From Mycobacterium ostraviense (GTDB lineage Bacteria > Actinomycetota > Actinomycetes > Mycobacteriales > Mycobacteriaceae), in assembly GCF_002705925.1 (NCBI RefSeq), contig NZ_NKRE01000001.1, positions 2,559,282 through 2,623,281 of the forward strand: DNA of 64,000 nt, given 5' to 3'. Under the pieces are notes generated by a model. The model saw nothing but the letters and a program-made list of their open reading frames with translations, was not told where the DNA came from and did no database searches. A program made the translations under genes and the position numbers. This document shows positions 28,133 through 37,828 of this stretch, one piece after another (within the stretch, counting starts at the first letter, position 1; every line of letters begins with the position of its first letter).

Positions 28133-30055
28133 ATGGTTGAGGTCGAACGGCACTCTTACGACGTGGTCGTCATTGGTGCCGGCGGCGCAGGGTTGCGGGC
28201 GGTCATCGAGGCACGCGAACGCGGCTTGAAGGTCGCGGTGGTGTGTAAGTCGCTGTTCGGCAAGGCCCACACGGTGATGGCCGAGGGCGGCTGCGCGGCT
28301 GCGATGGGCAACACCAACCCGAAAGACAACTGGAAGACCCATTTTGGCGACACCATGCGCGGCGGCAAGTTCCTGAACAACTGGCGCATGGCCGAACTGC
28401 ACGCCAAGGAAGCCCCCGACCGCGTCTGGGAGCTGGAGACCTACGGCGCCCTGTTCGATCGCCTCAAAGACGGCAAGATCAGTCAGCGCAACTTCGGCGG
28501 CCACACCTACCCACGGCTGGCCCACGTCGGCGACCGCACCGGCTTGGAGTTGATCCGCACCATGCAGCAGAAGATCGTCTCGCTGCAGCAGGAGGATTAC
28601 GCCGAACTCGGCGACTACGAGGCCCGGATCAGGGTGTTCGCCGAATGCACGATCACCGAGTTGCTCAAAGATCAGGACCGGATCGCCGGGGCATTTGGCT
28701 ACTGGCGTGAAAGCGGCCGGTTCATCCTGTTCGAGGCCCCAGCGGTGGTGCTGGCCACCGGCGGGATCGGCAAGTCGTTCAAGGTGACGTCCAACTCCTG
28801 GGAGTACACCGGCGACGGGCACGCGCTGGCGCTGCGGGCCGGCGCGTCCCTGATCAACATGGAGTTCGTCCAGTTCCACCCGACCGGCATGGTGTGGCCG
28901 CCCAGCGTGAAGGGGATCCTGGTCACCGAGGGGGTGCGCGGCGACGGCGGGGTGTTAAAGAACAGCGAAAACTCTCGTTTCATGTTCGACTACATCCCGC
29001 CGGTGTTCAAAGGCCAGTACGCCGAGAGCGAGCAAGAAGCCGACCAGTGGCTCAAGGACAACGACTCGGCCCGGCGTACCCCTGACCTGCTGCCCCGCGA
29101 TGAGGTCGCGCGGGCGATCAACTCCGAAGTCAAAGCCGGTCGGGGCACTCCACACGGCGGCGTCTACCTGGACATCGCATCCCGGCTGGCGCCCGAGGAG
29201 ATCAAACGGCGGCTGCCGTCGATGTATCACCAGTTCATGGAGCTGGCCGGGGTGGACATCACCAAGGAGCCGATGGAAGTCGGGCCCACCTGTCACTACG
29301 TGATGGGCGGCGTCGAGGTCGACGCCGATACCGGCGCGGCCACAGTTCCCGGGCTGTTCGCCGCCGGCGAGTGCTCCGGCGGCATGCACGGCTCCAACCG
29401 GCTGGGCGGGAACTCGCTGTCGGATCTGCTGGTTTTCGGCCGGCGGGCCGGCTTGGGTGCCGCCGACTACGTGCGGGCGCTGAGCAGCCGCCCGTCGGTA
29501 TCGCAGGATGCTGTCGACGCCGCCGCCAAGCAGGCGCTCAAGCCGTTCGAGGGGCCGACGGACGGCTCGGCGGCGGAGAACCCGTATGCGCTGCAGATGG
29601 ATTTGCAGCACGTGATGAACGACCTGGTCGGCATCATCCGCAAAGCAGACGAGATCACCAGGGCATTGACACTGCTGGACGAGCTCTGGAAGCGATACCA
29701 GAAGGTGCAGGTGGAAGGGCATCGTCAATACAACCCGGCCTGGAACCTGGCCATCGATCTGCGCAATATGCTGCTGGTCAGCGAGTGCGTGGCCCGGGCC
29801 GCACTGGAACGCACCGAAAGCCGGGGCGGTCATACCCGTGACGATCATCCCGGCATGGACGCCAACTGGCGCAACACCTTGCTGGTCTGCCACGCCGCCG
29901 GCGATGGGGACACCGGCGACGGTTCCCACGTCGCCATCACCCGGGAGTCACAGGTGCCGATGCGACCGGACTTGCTGGAACTCTTCGACATTTCCGAGCT
30001 GGAGAAGTACTACACCGACGAAGAGTTGGCCGACCATCCAGGACGGAGATCGTAA
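28133..30055 (+). CDS. sdhA: Succinate dehydrogenase 1 flavoprotein subunit (Rv0248c homologue)
   Basis: 640 residues. The FAD-binding Rossmann motif is DVVVIGAGGAGLRAVIEARE. KAHTVMAEGG places a His (about residue 46) at the position of the covalent-FAD His of SdhA/FrdA. Substrate-site segments are FVQFHPTGMVWP and the GGMHGSNRLGGNSL block. It oxidises succinate to fumarate. The C-terminal part contains the conserved ERTESRGGHTRDD. Its TAA stop shares a base with the ATG of sdhB (TAATG), indicating translational coupling. Confidence 0.95.
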   Translation: MVEVERHSYDVVVIGAGGAGLRAVIEARERGLKVAVVCKSLFGKAHTVMAEGGCAAAMGNTNPKDNWKTHFGDTMRGGKFLNNWRMAELHAKEAPDRVWELETYGALFDRLKDGKISQRNFGGHTYPRLAHVGDRTGLELIRTMQQKIVSLQQEDYAELGDYEARIRVFAECTITELLKDQDRIAGAFGYWRESGRFILFEAPAVVLATGGIGKSFKVTSNSWEYTGDGHALALRAGASLINMEFVQFHPTGMVWPPSVKGILVTEGVRGDGGVLKNSENSRFMFDYIPPVFKGQYAESEQEADQWLKDNDSARRTPDLLPRDEVARAINSEVKAGRGTPHGGVYLDIASRLAPEEIKRRLPSMYHQFMELAGVDITKEPMEVGPTCHYVMGGVEVDADTGAATVPGLFAAGECSGGMHGSNRLGGNSLSDLLVFGRRAGLGAADYVRALSSRPSVSQDAVDAAAKQALKPFEGPTDGSAAENPYALQMDLQHVMNDLVGIIRKADEITRALTLLDELWKRYQKVQVEGHRQYNPAWNLAIDLRNMLLVSECVARAALERTESRGGHTRDDHPGMDANWRNTLLVCHAAGDGDTGDGSHVAITRESQVPMRPDLLELFDISELEKYYTDEELADHPGRRS

Positions 30056-30801
30056 TGGGTTACAACGCTAGCTTGCGAGTGTGGCGGGGCGACGACAGCG
30101 GCGGCGAACTCCGCGACTTCACCGTCGAGGTCAACGAGGGCGAGGTGGTACTCGACGTCATCCACCGTCTACAGCAGACCCAAACGCCCGACCTGGCGGT
30201 GCGATGGAACTGCAAGGCCGGCAAGTGCGGATCGTGCTCGGCGGAGATCAACGGCAGGCCGCGGTTGATGTGTATGACCCGGATGTCGACATTCGCCGAG
30301 GACGAGGTGGTCACCGTCACGCCGCTGCGCACCTTCCCGGTGATTCGCGATCTCGTCACCGACGTGTCGTTCAACTACGAAAAGGCCCGCGAGATACCGT
30401 CTTTCGCGCCGCCGAAGGATTTGCAGCCGGGCGAGTACCGGATGGCTCAGGCCGACGTCCAGCGCTCGCAGGAGTTCCGCAAGTGCATTGAGTGCTTCCT
30501 GTGCCAGAACGTCTGCCACGTCATCCGCGACCATGAGGAAAACAAGCAGGCATTCGCCGGGCCGCGGTTCTTGATGCGGATCGCCGAACTCGAGATGCAT
30601 CCGCTGGACACCCGCGACCGGCGCAAAGACGCCCAGGACGCCCACGGCCTGGGATATTGCAATATCACGAAATGTTGCACCGAGGTGTGCCCGGAAAACA
30701 TCAAGATCACCGACAACGCGCTGATCCCGATGAAGGAACGCGTGGTCGACCGCAAATACGACCCCGTCGTGTGGCTGGGTAACAAGCTGTTCCGGCGCTA
30801 G
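30055..30801 (+). CDS. sdhB: Succinate dehydrogenase 1 iron-sulfur subunit (Rv0247c homologue)
   Basis: 248 residues. Plant-type [2Fe-2S] ligands are C53, C58, C61 and C73 (WNCKAGKCGSC, LMC). The two further clusters use C144, C147, C150 and C154 (CIECFLCQNVC) and C202, C207/C208 and C212 (YCNITKCCTEVC). It relays electrons from the FAD in SdhA to the membrane subunit. It is the last gene of the sdhCAB operon by spacing, although a 52-aa ORF follows 106 bases later on the same strand. Confidence 0.95.
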   Translation: MGYNASLRVWRGDDSGGELRDFTVEVNEGEVVLDVIHRLQQTQTPDLAVRWNCKAGKCGSCSAEINGRPRLMCMTRMSTFAEDEVVTVTPLRTFPVIRDLVTDVSFNYEKAREIPSFAPPKDLQPGEYRMAQADVQRSQEFRKCIECFLCQNVCHVIRDHEENKQAFAGPRFLMRIAELEMHPLDTRDRRKDAQDAHGLGYCNITKCCTEVCPENIKITDNALIPMKERVVDRKYDPVVWLGNKLFRR

Positions 30802-30907
30802 CGGTTCGGAGAGTGATCGCCGGCCGTTAGGCGGACAGCGGCATCGGGTACCCCTTCCCTATGCGTGGCTCGGGTCAAGCCTGCCCGCAGCCGGAAAGGC
30901 AGGAGTA

Positions 30908-31066
30908 ATGATACGCGAAACCAAAAGCATCAACGACATTCGCACCGCGATCAGGGAGTTGTCGGTCCGCGCGGAACTCGCGCACAAAGAAGGGCGACAT
31001 GAAGACGCGGCCGAAATCGAGGGCCGCATCCAGGGCTTCCGGGACGAGTTGGCCAAGCGCCCCTAG
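30908..31066 (+). CDS. Small 52-residue helical protein of unknown function
   Basis: The ATG at 30908 is preceded by AGGAGT at 30901-30906. The 52 residues (starting MIRETKSINDIRTAIRELSV, ending FRDELAKRP) are highly charged and predicted fully helical. HKEGRHEDAAEIEGRI resembles the short UvrB/UvrC-type helical hairpin motif. Codon use has the GC-rich third position normal for this genome. It lies between sdhB and the IS607 remnant, in the place where I recall Rv0246 in H37Rv. The ribosome site and composition make it likely to be real; the function is not known. Confidence 0.6.
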   Translation: MIRETKSINDIRTAIRELSVRAELAHKEGRHEDAAEIEGRIQGFRDELAKRP

Positions 31067-31127
31067 CGGCCAGCTGGGGGGGCTGTCGCGCCGCAGGGAA
31101 ATGTATACGGGCGCGGGCAGTTGCCGT

Positions 31128-31164
31128 TGCAAGTGAGTGATCTTTAGTGGTCACGCGACTTGCA
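31128..31164 (-). ncRNA. Possible omega-RNA hairpin at the tnpB 3' end
   Basis: TGCAAGT (31128-31134) and ACTTGCA (31158-31164) form a perfect 7-bp inverted repeat enclosing the tnpB stop codon, with further partial pairing inside. TnpB-associated guide RNAs (omega RNAs) arise from the transposon right end overlapping the tnpB 3' end, so a structured element here is expected. No RNA evidence is available, and the length of the RNA cannot be set. Confidence 0.28.
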
Positions 31165-32538
31165 CCCCGTCTCGGGGTTGTTCGGCAGCCTTGTGGCTGC
31201 GTCCCTTCCGCGCTTCATAGCCACCAGCCCGGCCAGGCCGGGTCTTATGGTCGGCTCCACGCTTGACGGCGGCCCCAACTGGGCCGACGACGCTAACGGG
31301 TTCCTGGTAGCGTGCGAGGTTGATGGCAGCGCAGTCGTCACGCTGATGGACGGCCACGCATTGGTCGCACTGCCAGGTTTCGTCCCATCCGATGTCTTGA
31401 ACATGCCCGCAGGCGTGGCAGGTTTTCGACGATGGGAACCAGCGGTCGGCGACCACCAGTTGCGACCCGTACCAGCGGGTCTTGTAGGCCAGGTGCCGCC
31501 GCGTTGCACCCAGGGCGGCGTCGGATAGTCCGCGCCGTCGGGCGCGGGCACCCGGCAGCCCTTTTTGCCGCAGCATCGCTGCAGCGTCCAAACCTTCAAC
31601 AACGATGCGTCCGTGGGTTTTGGCCAATCGTGTGGTCAGGACGTGCAGGTGATGGGTGCGGACATCGTTGACCCGGCGATGCAGCCGGGACATCTCGGTG
31701 GCGCGCTCACGGTATCGGCGTGAGCCTTTCGTGCAGCGCGACCGGGCACGACTGACGTGCCGCAACTCTTTGAGCGCCGCATCAAGGGGGCGTGGATTCG
31801 ACACCTGCTCGATGACATTCCCGGCGGCATCCGCGACGGTGGCCAACCGGCGCACACCCACGATCGACACCGACCCGTGAATCAGGACGGGCCACACGAG
31901 GTTGTTGGGGGCGCTGCACCAGCACCCGCACACTGGCGTCGAACCGAGTTCCGTTGCGGCGAACGCCGATGGCAAGCACCCGCGCCCGGCCCGCACGGAT
32001 CAGGCGTTCAACCCGGCGGGTGTTCTCGTGGGTCCGGACGGTGCCAATGACCGGCAGGGTCAGGTGCCGGCGATCGGGCTCTACACGCATCGCGCCCGTC
32101 GTAAAGCGCACGCGATCGGCGTCGTGGCCCTTCTTCTGTCGGGTTGAACCGCGGGAATCCGACGCGCCTACCGGCACGCGTGCCAGCACGGCTCTGCTGC
32201 CAGTTCCAGTACGCGTCTACAGCACCCGCAATCCCGTCGGCATAGGCCTCCTTGGAGCACTCGCGCCACCACGGCTGCCCGGTCTCAGCGTTGACACACA
32301 CCTCGTCTTTGACCGTGTTCCAACGCTTCCGCAGCACCGGCAGCGATGGCTTGTCTGTCCCGACACCAGTGGCCTGCCACGCCTCGATGTCGGTTTTCAA
32401 GGTGGCGACGGTCCAGTTGTACGCCTTGCGGCGAGCGCCGAAATGGCGTGCCAACGCGCTGGTCTGGTCCTCGGTCGGGTCCAGCGAGAACCGGAATGCC
32501 TGCACACACCAGCCGTCTGGCACCTCGAATCTGGCCAT
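31151..32538 (-). pseudogene. tnpB: tnpB (RNA-guided nuclease of IS607 element), frameshifted
   Basis: Starts at ATG 32538 (MARFEVPDGWCVQAFRF). The N-terminal part ends at about 32140, where the frame must change to continue FPRF into KKGHDADRVRF. A second shift at about 31856 lies immediately after the RuvC-I motif RVGVDRG, after which VRRLATVADAAGNV continues in the third frame. The last frame retains the RuvC-II Glu (RIVVEGLD), the zinc finger CHACGHVQDIGWDETWQCDQC region and a RuvC-III-like RDDCAAINLAR. No single frame can make a full TnpB, so the nuclease is dead unless recoded. Confidence 0.85.
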
Positions 32539-33119
32539 TAGGCTGCCTCCGCGTCGTCGGCGGCAGCAGCCAGTGCACGCTTGGCTCGGTTCTGTGCTGC
32601 GCGTTTGCCGTAGAGTCGCGCACACATCGAGGTCAGGATCTCGGTCATATCCCGCATCAGATCGTCATCAACCTCAGCCGAATCGACCACCACCAGCTCC
32701 CGGCCCTGTGCGGCGAGTGCGGCTTCGACGTACTCAGAGCCGAACCGGCAGAACCGGTCCCGGTGTTCCACCACGATCCGGTGCACCGACGGATCACGCA
32801 GCAAGGAAATAAACTTGCGGCGGTACCCGTTCAACGCGGAACCAACCTCCATAACAACCTTGTCGACCGGGATCTGCTGAGCCGTGGCCCATGCCGTCAC
32901 CCGCGCCACCTGACGATCCAGATCCGCTTTCTGATCTGCCGACGACACCCGCGCATACACCGCCGTCCGCCGGCGCCGCGACGTCTCGGTTGCCGAATCG
33001 TTCACCACAATGAGCCGCCCTACTCGTTGCGCCGGGACCGGCAACAGCCCAGCCCGAAATCAGCGATACGCGGTGATCCACGCAACACCATTGCGCTCAG
33101 CCCACACCGCGAGACTCAT
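32538..33119 (-). pseudogene. tnpA: tnpA serine recombinase of IS607 element, in-frame stop
   Basis: From ATG 33119 the frame reads MSLAVWAERNGVAWITAYR, the MerR-like helix-turn-helix of IS607 TnpA, then hits TGA at codon 20 (33060-33062) where Trp is expected before FRAGLLPVPAQRVGRL. Downstream the frame is open to 32538. The serine-recombinase domain is well preserved: TAVYARVSSADQKADLDRQV with the nucleophile Ser, and VEHRDRFCRFGSEYVEAALA. Translation from an internal start would give the catalytic domain without the complete DNA-binding domain. Confidence 0.85.
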
Positions 33120-33222
33120 ACACCTGTTCCTACAGCACACCACCGACTAACGACCACTCAAACCGCAACAGCTGGCACCCCCATGACCGCGGGCTCGATC
33201 ACCAACCCTAGCCGAGTGGCGC

Positions 33223-34122
<900 letters not shown>

Positions 34123-34174
34123 TTGCGTACAACTACGTCGCCGATATATTTTAGCGGTGTTACTGGTGGGTAAC
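34123..34174 (+). promoter_or_regulatory. fadE5 promoter with overlapping palindromic operator
   Basis: TTGCGT (34123-34128) and TATATT (34145-34150) are 16 bases apart, a good primary-sigma promoter. The palindrome GTTACT-GGTG-GGTAAC (34159-34174) lies just where transcription should begin, ideal for a TetR-type repressor. An almost identical site (CTTACT-CTCA-AGTAAG) lies between fadA2 and fabG4, so the same regulator may act on both. Confidence 0.55.
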
Positions 34175-34224
34175 TTAGACCTAGTACCCAACCGCAAGTG
34201 GCATTCTCAACGAGGAGGACCGTA

Positions 34225-36060
34225 GTGAGCCACTACAAGAGCAACGTCCGCGACCAGGTTTTCACCCTGTTCGAGATGCTGGGCGTTGACAAGGCTTTGG
34301 GCAAGGGCGAGTTCAGCGACCTGGACGTCGACACTGCAAAGGAGATGCTGGTCGAGGTCAGCCGATTGGCTGAGGGACCGGTTGCCGCATCGTTCGTCGA
34401 GGGCGACCGCAACCCGCCGGTATTCGACCCGAAGACGCACTCGGTGACGCTGCCGGAGGCGTTCAAGGAATCCGTCCGCGCGGTTATGGACGGCGGCTGG
34501 GACAAGGCCGGTATCGAGGAGGTCCTGGGCGGGATGCCGATGCCCAAGGCGCTGGTCTGGGCGCTGCACGAGCACGTCCTGGGTGCCAACCCGGCGGTGT
34601 GGATGTATGCCAGCGGCGGCGGCTTCTCCAGCATCCTCTACCACCTCGGCACCGACGAGCAGAAGAAGTGGGCCGTGCTGGCCGCCGAGCGCGGCTGGGG
34701 ATCGACGATGGTGCTCACCGAGCCGGACGCGGGTTCGGACGTGGGTGCCGGACGCACCAAGGCCGTCCAGCAGGAGGACGGCTCCTGGCACATCGACGGC
34801 GTCAAGCGGTTCATCACCTCCGGGGACTCCGGCGACCTGTTCGAGAACATCTTCCACCTGGTGCTGGCTCGTCCCGAGGGTGCGGGCCCGGGCACCAAGG
34901 GGCTGTCTCTGTTTTTCGTGCCGAAGTTCCTGTTCGACTTCGAGACCGGCGAGCTGGGTGCCCGTAATGGCGTCTTCGTCACCAATGTCGAGCACAAGAT
35001 GGGTCTCAAGGTGTCGGCGACCTGTGAACTGTCGCTGGGCCAGCACGGTGTGCCCGCCAAGGGCTGGCTGGTCGGCGAGGTACACAACGGCATTGCGCAG
35101 ATGTTCGAGGTCATCGAGCAGGCCCGGATGATGGTCGGCACCAAGGCCATCGCAACGCTGTCCACCGGCTACCTCAACGCGCTGGAATATGCCAAGTCGC
35201 GCGTGCAGGGCGCCGACCTGACTCAGATGACCGACAAGACCGCGCCTCGGGTAACCATCACGCATCACCCCGACGTGCGCCGGTCCCTGATGACCCAAAA
35301 GGCCTACGCCGAGGGTCTTCGTGCGCTCTACCTCTACACCGCGACATTCCAGGACGCGGCGGTTGCCGAGGTGGTGCACGGCGTGGACGCCAAGCTGGCC
35401 GCCAAGGTCAACGACCTCATGCTGCCGATCGTCAAGGGTGTGGGTTCCGAGCAGGCCTACGCCAAGCTCACCGAGAGCCTGCAGACCCTCGGTGGCTCCG
35501 GCTTCCTGCAGGACTACCCGATCGAGCAGTACATCCGGGACGCCAAGATCGACTCCCTGTACGAAGGCACCACCGCCATTCAGGCGCAGGACTTCTTCTT
35601 CCGCAAGATCATCCGGGACAAGGGTGTGGCGCTGGCCCATGTATCGGGCCAGATCCAGGAGTTCGTCGACAGCGAGTCCGGTAACGGCCGGCTGAAGACC
35701 GAGCGGGCGCTGCTGGCCAAGGCGCTTGCCGACGTTCAGGCCATGGCAGCCGCGCTGACCGGCTATCTGATGGCCGCTCAGCAGGACGTCACCAGCCTCT
35801 ACAAGGTGGGCCTCGGTTCGGTGCGCTTCCTGATGAGCGTCGGTGATCTGATCATCGGGTGGTTGCTGCAGCGTCAGGCCGCGGTGGCGGTGGCGGCTCT
35901 CGACGCGGGTGCCACCGGCGACGAGCGCGCCTACTACGAAGGCAAGGTCGCGGTGGCGTCGTTCTTCGCCAAGAACTTCCTGCCGCTGTTGACCAGCACC
36001 CGCGAGGTGATCGAGACCCTGGACAACGACATCATGGAACTCGACGAGGCTGCTTTCTAA
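34225..36060 (+). CDS. fadE5: Acyl-CoA dehydrogenase FadE5
   Basis: 611 residues from a GTG start at 34225 preceded by GAGGAGG (34212-34218); this equals the length I recall for Rv0244c. An elongated ACAD of the AcdB/ACAD9-like type: FAD/substrate segment [20 protein letters not shown], catalytic Glu at about residue 447 in [15 protein letters not shown], and a C-terminal extension with helical bundle. FadE5 oxidises acyl-CoAs of broad chain length to enoyl-CoA, passing electrons to ETF. Two hairpins follow its stop. It converges on fadA2, another beta-oxidation gene. Confidence 0.96.
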   Translation: MSHYKSNVRDQVFTLFEMLGVDKALGKGEFSDLDVDTAKEMLVEVSRLAEGPVAASFVEGDRNPPVFDPKTHSVTLPEAFKESVRAVMDGGWDKAGIEEVLGGMPMPKALVWALHEHVLGANPAVWMYASGGGFSSILYHLGTDEQKKWAVLAAERGWGSTMVLTEPDAGSDVGAGRTKAVQQEDGSWHIDGVKRFITSGDSGDLFENIFHLVLARPEGAGPGTKGLSLFFVPKFLFDFETGELGARNGVFVTNVEHKMGLKVSATCELSLGQHGVPAKGWLVGEVHNGIAQMFEVIEQARMMVGTKAIATLSTGYLNALEYAKSRVQGADLTQMTDKTAPRVTITHHPDVRRSLMTQKAYAEGLRALYLYTATFQDAAVAEVVHGVDAKLAAKVNDLMLPIVKGVGSEQAYAKLTESLQTLGGSGFLQDYPIEQYIRDAKIDSLYEGTTAIQAQDFFFRKIIRDKGVALAHVSGQIQEFVDSESGNGRLKTERALLAKALADVQAMAAALTGYLMAAQQDVTSLYKVGLGSVRFLMSVGDLIIGWLLQRQAAVAVAALDAGATGDERAYYEGKVAVASFFAKNFLPLLTSTREVIETLDNDIMELDEAAF

Positions 36061-36078
36061 ACCACCCATCCGACAGCC

Positions 36079-36112
36079 AGATCCCCCGTTTCCTCGTTGA
36101 AACGGGGGATCT
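36079..36112 (+). terminator. Strong hairpin terminator after fadE5
   Basis: AGATCCCCCGTTTC and GAAACGGGGGATCT pair perfectly over 14 bases around a 6-base loop, starting 19 bases after the fadE5 stop. No U-tract. The symmetric stem could also serve the opposite strand. Confidence 0.75.
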
Positions 36113-36137
36113 GCGTCTGTGGGGCATCCGGAAAAGA

Positions 36138-36168
36138 CCGCCGCTGGATCCCCTCGCTCCAGCGGCGG
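36138..36168. terminator. Second hairpin between fadE5 and fadA2
   Basis: CCGCCGCTGGA and TCCAGCGGCGG form an 11-bp perfect stem with a 9-base loop, flanked by GAAAA on the left and CCCTTTT on the right. Runs of A and T on both sides allow function for both converging transcripts. Confidence 0.7.
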
Positions 36169-36366
36169 CCCTTTTCGTACGCCCGTCGTTAAGGACTGCC
36201 GACCGGCGGTCGACCAGCGGATTGCCCCGCGCTGCGGCCGGGGTCGGGGGGTCAGACCACAACGCGGGGCTACCCGAACTAACAATTACCCATCGACTCC
36301 GGGTAATAAACCCGCTGGCAAATCTTTTCGTTTCGCGGACTTTGGCTCGACTTGTTCAGGCTGGCG

Positions 36367-37695
36367 TCAGGCCTCCAGGATCGCGGCGACGCCCTGGCCG
36401 CCGGCCGCGCAGATCGAGATCAGCGCACGAAGGGGCTTACTCGAGCCACCTTTGCCCGCCGCCTTCTTCTCACTCAGTTGCTTGGCTGCCTGAGCCAGGA
36501 TCCGCCCGCCCGTCGCGGCGAACGGGTGACCGGCGGCCAATGACGAACCGTTGACGTTGAGCTTGGAGCGATCGATCGTGCCCAGCGCGGCGTCAAGGCC
36601 CAACCGCTGCTTGCAGTACTCCTCGGATTCCCACGCCTGCAGGTGTGCCAGCACTACCGAAGCAAACGCCTCATGGATCTCGTAGAAGTCGAAATCCTGC
36701 AGCGTCAGCCCGTTTCGGGCCAGAAGGCGCGGCACGGCGTAGGTTGGCGCCATCAGCAGACCGTCGCTGCCGTTGACATAGTCGACGGCAGCGGCCTCAG
36801 CGTCCACGAGGTAGGCCAGCGGTGGCAGCGAATGGTCAGCCGCCCACTGCTCGCTGGACAGCAACACCACCGACGCACCATCGGTCAGCGGAGTCGAATT
36901 ACCCGCGGTCATCGTCGCATCGCCGGCCTTCACCCCGAAAACCGGGCGCAAGGTGGCCAGTTTCTCGGCGCTGGAGTCGGGCCGCATGTTGTCGTCGCGG
37001 TACAGCCCCAGGAAGGGCGTGACCAGGTCGTCGAAGAATCCGCGGTCGTAGGCGTTAGCCATATTGCGATGGCTGGCCGCGGCCAGTTCGTCCTGGTCGA
37101 CACGTTTGATGCCCATGTGCTTGGCGGTGATGGCCGCATGCTCTCCCATGGACAGCCCGGTACGCGGCTCGCTGTTGGCCGGGATCTCCACACCGAGGTT
37201 GGCCGGCAGGGTGCCCAGCAGCTTCAATCGCTGCACATTGGACTTGGACCGGCGCAGCTTCAGCAGGTTCCGGCGCAGGTCGTCACCCAGGCCGATCGGC
37301 GGGTCGGACGTGGTGTCCACGCCGCCGGCGGCAGCCACCTCATAACGACCGGCCGCGATCCCGTCGGCGGCGACGATCGCGGCCTGCAGGCCGGTGCCGC
37401 AGGCCTGTTGCAGGTCGACGGCCGGTGTGTGCGGCGACAACTCCGAGCCCAGCACACACTCGCGCATCAGGTTGAAGTCGCGGCTGTGCTTGAGCACCGC
37501 GCCGCCGGCCACCAAACCCAGGCGTTCGCCGCCCAGGTTGAACCGGTCTACCAGTCCACCCAGCGCCGCGGTGAACATGTCCTGGTTGGATGCGTCGGCG
37601 TAAGCGCCGTCGGACCTGGCGAAGGGGATGCGATTGCCGCCCAGGACGGCGACTCGACGCTTGGACTCAAAATTCTGTTGAGCAGCTGCGGGCAC
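36367..37695 (-). CDS. fadA2: Acetyl-CoA acyltransferase (thiolase) FadA2
   Basis: 442 residues, close to Rv0243 (440). Thiolase signatures: nucleophilic Cys at about residue 99 in LQQACGTGLQAAIVAA, the His of FYEIHEAFASVVL, and the C-terminal AAGHPFAATGGRI and SICAAGGQGVAAILE with the second active-site Cys. It cleaves 3-ketoacyl-CoA to acetyl-CoA and a shortened acyl-CoA, or runs in reverse. GTG start at 37693-37695. It diverges from fabG4, with a perfect 16-bp palindrome in the shared promoter region. Confidence 0.95.
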   Translation of the reverse strand: MPAAAQQNFESKRRVAVLGGNRIPFARSDGAYADASNQDMFTAALGGLVDRFNLGGERLGLVAGGAVLKHSRDFNLMRECVLGSELSPHTPAVDLQQACGTGLQAAIVAADGIAAGRYEVAAAGGVDTTSDPPIGLGDDLRRNLLKLRRSKSNVQRLKLLGTLPANLGVEIPANSEPRTGLSMGEHAAITAKHMGIKRVDQDELAAASHRNMANAYDRGFFDDLVTPFLGLYRDDNMRPDSSAEKLATLRPVFGVKAGDATMTAGNSTPLTDGASVVLLSSEQWAADHSLPPLAYLVDAEAAAVDYVNGSDGLLMAPTYAVPRLLARNGLTLQDFDFYEIHEAFASVVLAHLQAWESEEYCKQRLGLDAALGTIDRSKLNVNGSSLAAGHPFAATGGRILAQAAKQLSEKKAAGKGGSSKPLRALISICAAGGQGVAAILEA

Positions 37696-37756
37696 TTTGC
37701 GTTCTCCGGGTATCTATTTTGGGCATCAGCCGTTGCAGGCCATACTACCCACTGTT

Positions 37757-37772
37757 CTTACTCTCAAGTAAG
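37757..37772. promoter_or_regulatory. Perfect palindromic operator between fadA2 and fabG4
   Basis: CTTACT-CTCA-AGTAAG is a perfect inverted repeat in the 133-bp gap between the divergent genes. On the minus strand a TAGTAT (37742-37747) could be the -10 of fadA2. The site matches the fadE5 operator in arm sequence and spacing. Confidence 0.6.
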
Positions 37773-37828
37773 TTCATCCTCGATACGGTTGCTGATAGCA
37801 ACACATACCCGACACGGAAGGCAGCTCA

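Larger units (their letters stand above)
31128..33119 (-). mobile_element. IS607-family insertion sequence, inactivated
   Basis: A serine-recombinase tnpA followed by tnpB, joined by TAATG, is the IS607 arrangement. Both genes are broken (see the entries). The outer ends are not defined by repeats, since IS607 elements lack terminal inverted repeats and target duplications; the limits given run from the 3' hairpin to the tnpA start. It sits between the 52-aa ORF and the flavin reductase gene, apparently in place of the Rv0246 transporter gene of H37Rv. Confidence 0.8.

Noticed and set aside
34207..36285. 692-codon minus-strand open frame opposite fadE5
   Set aside because: It is a long antisense shadow caused by GC-rich third positions; the plus strand encodes FadE5 with clear motifs.
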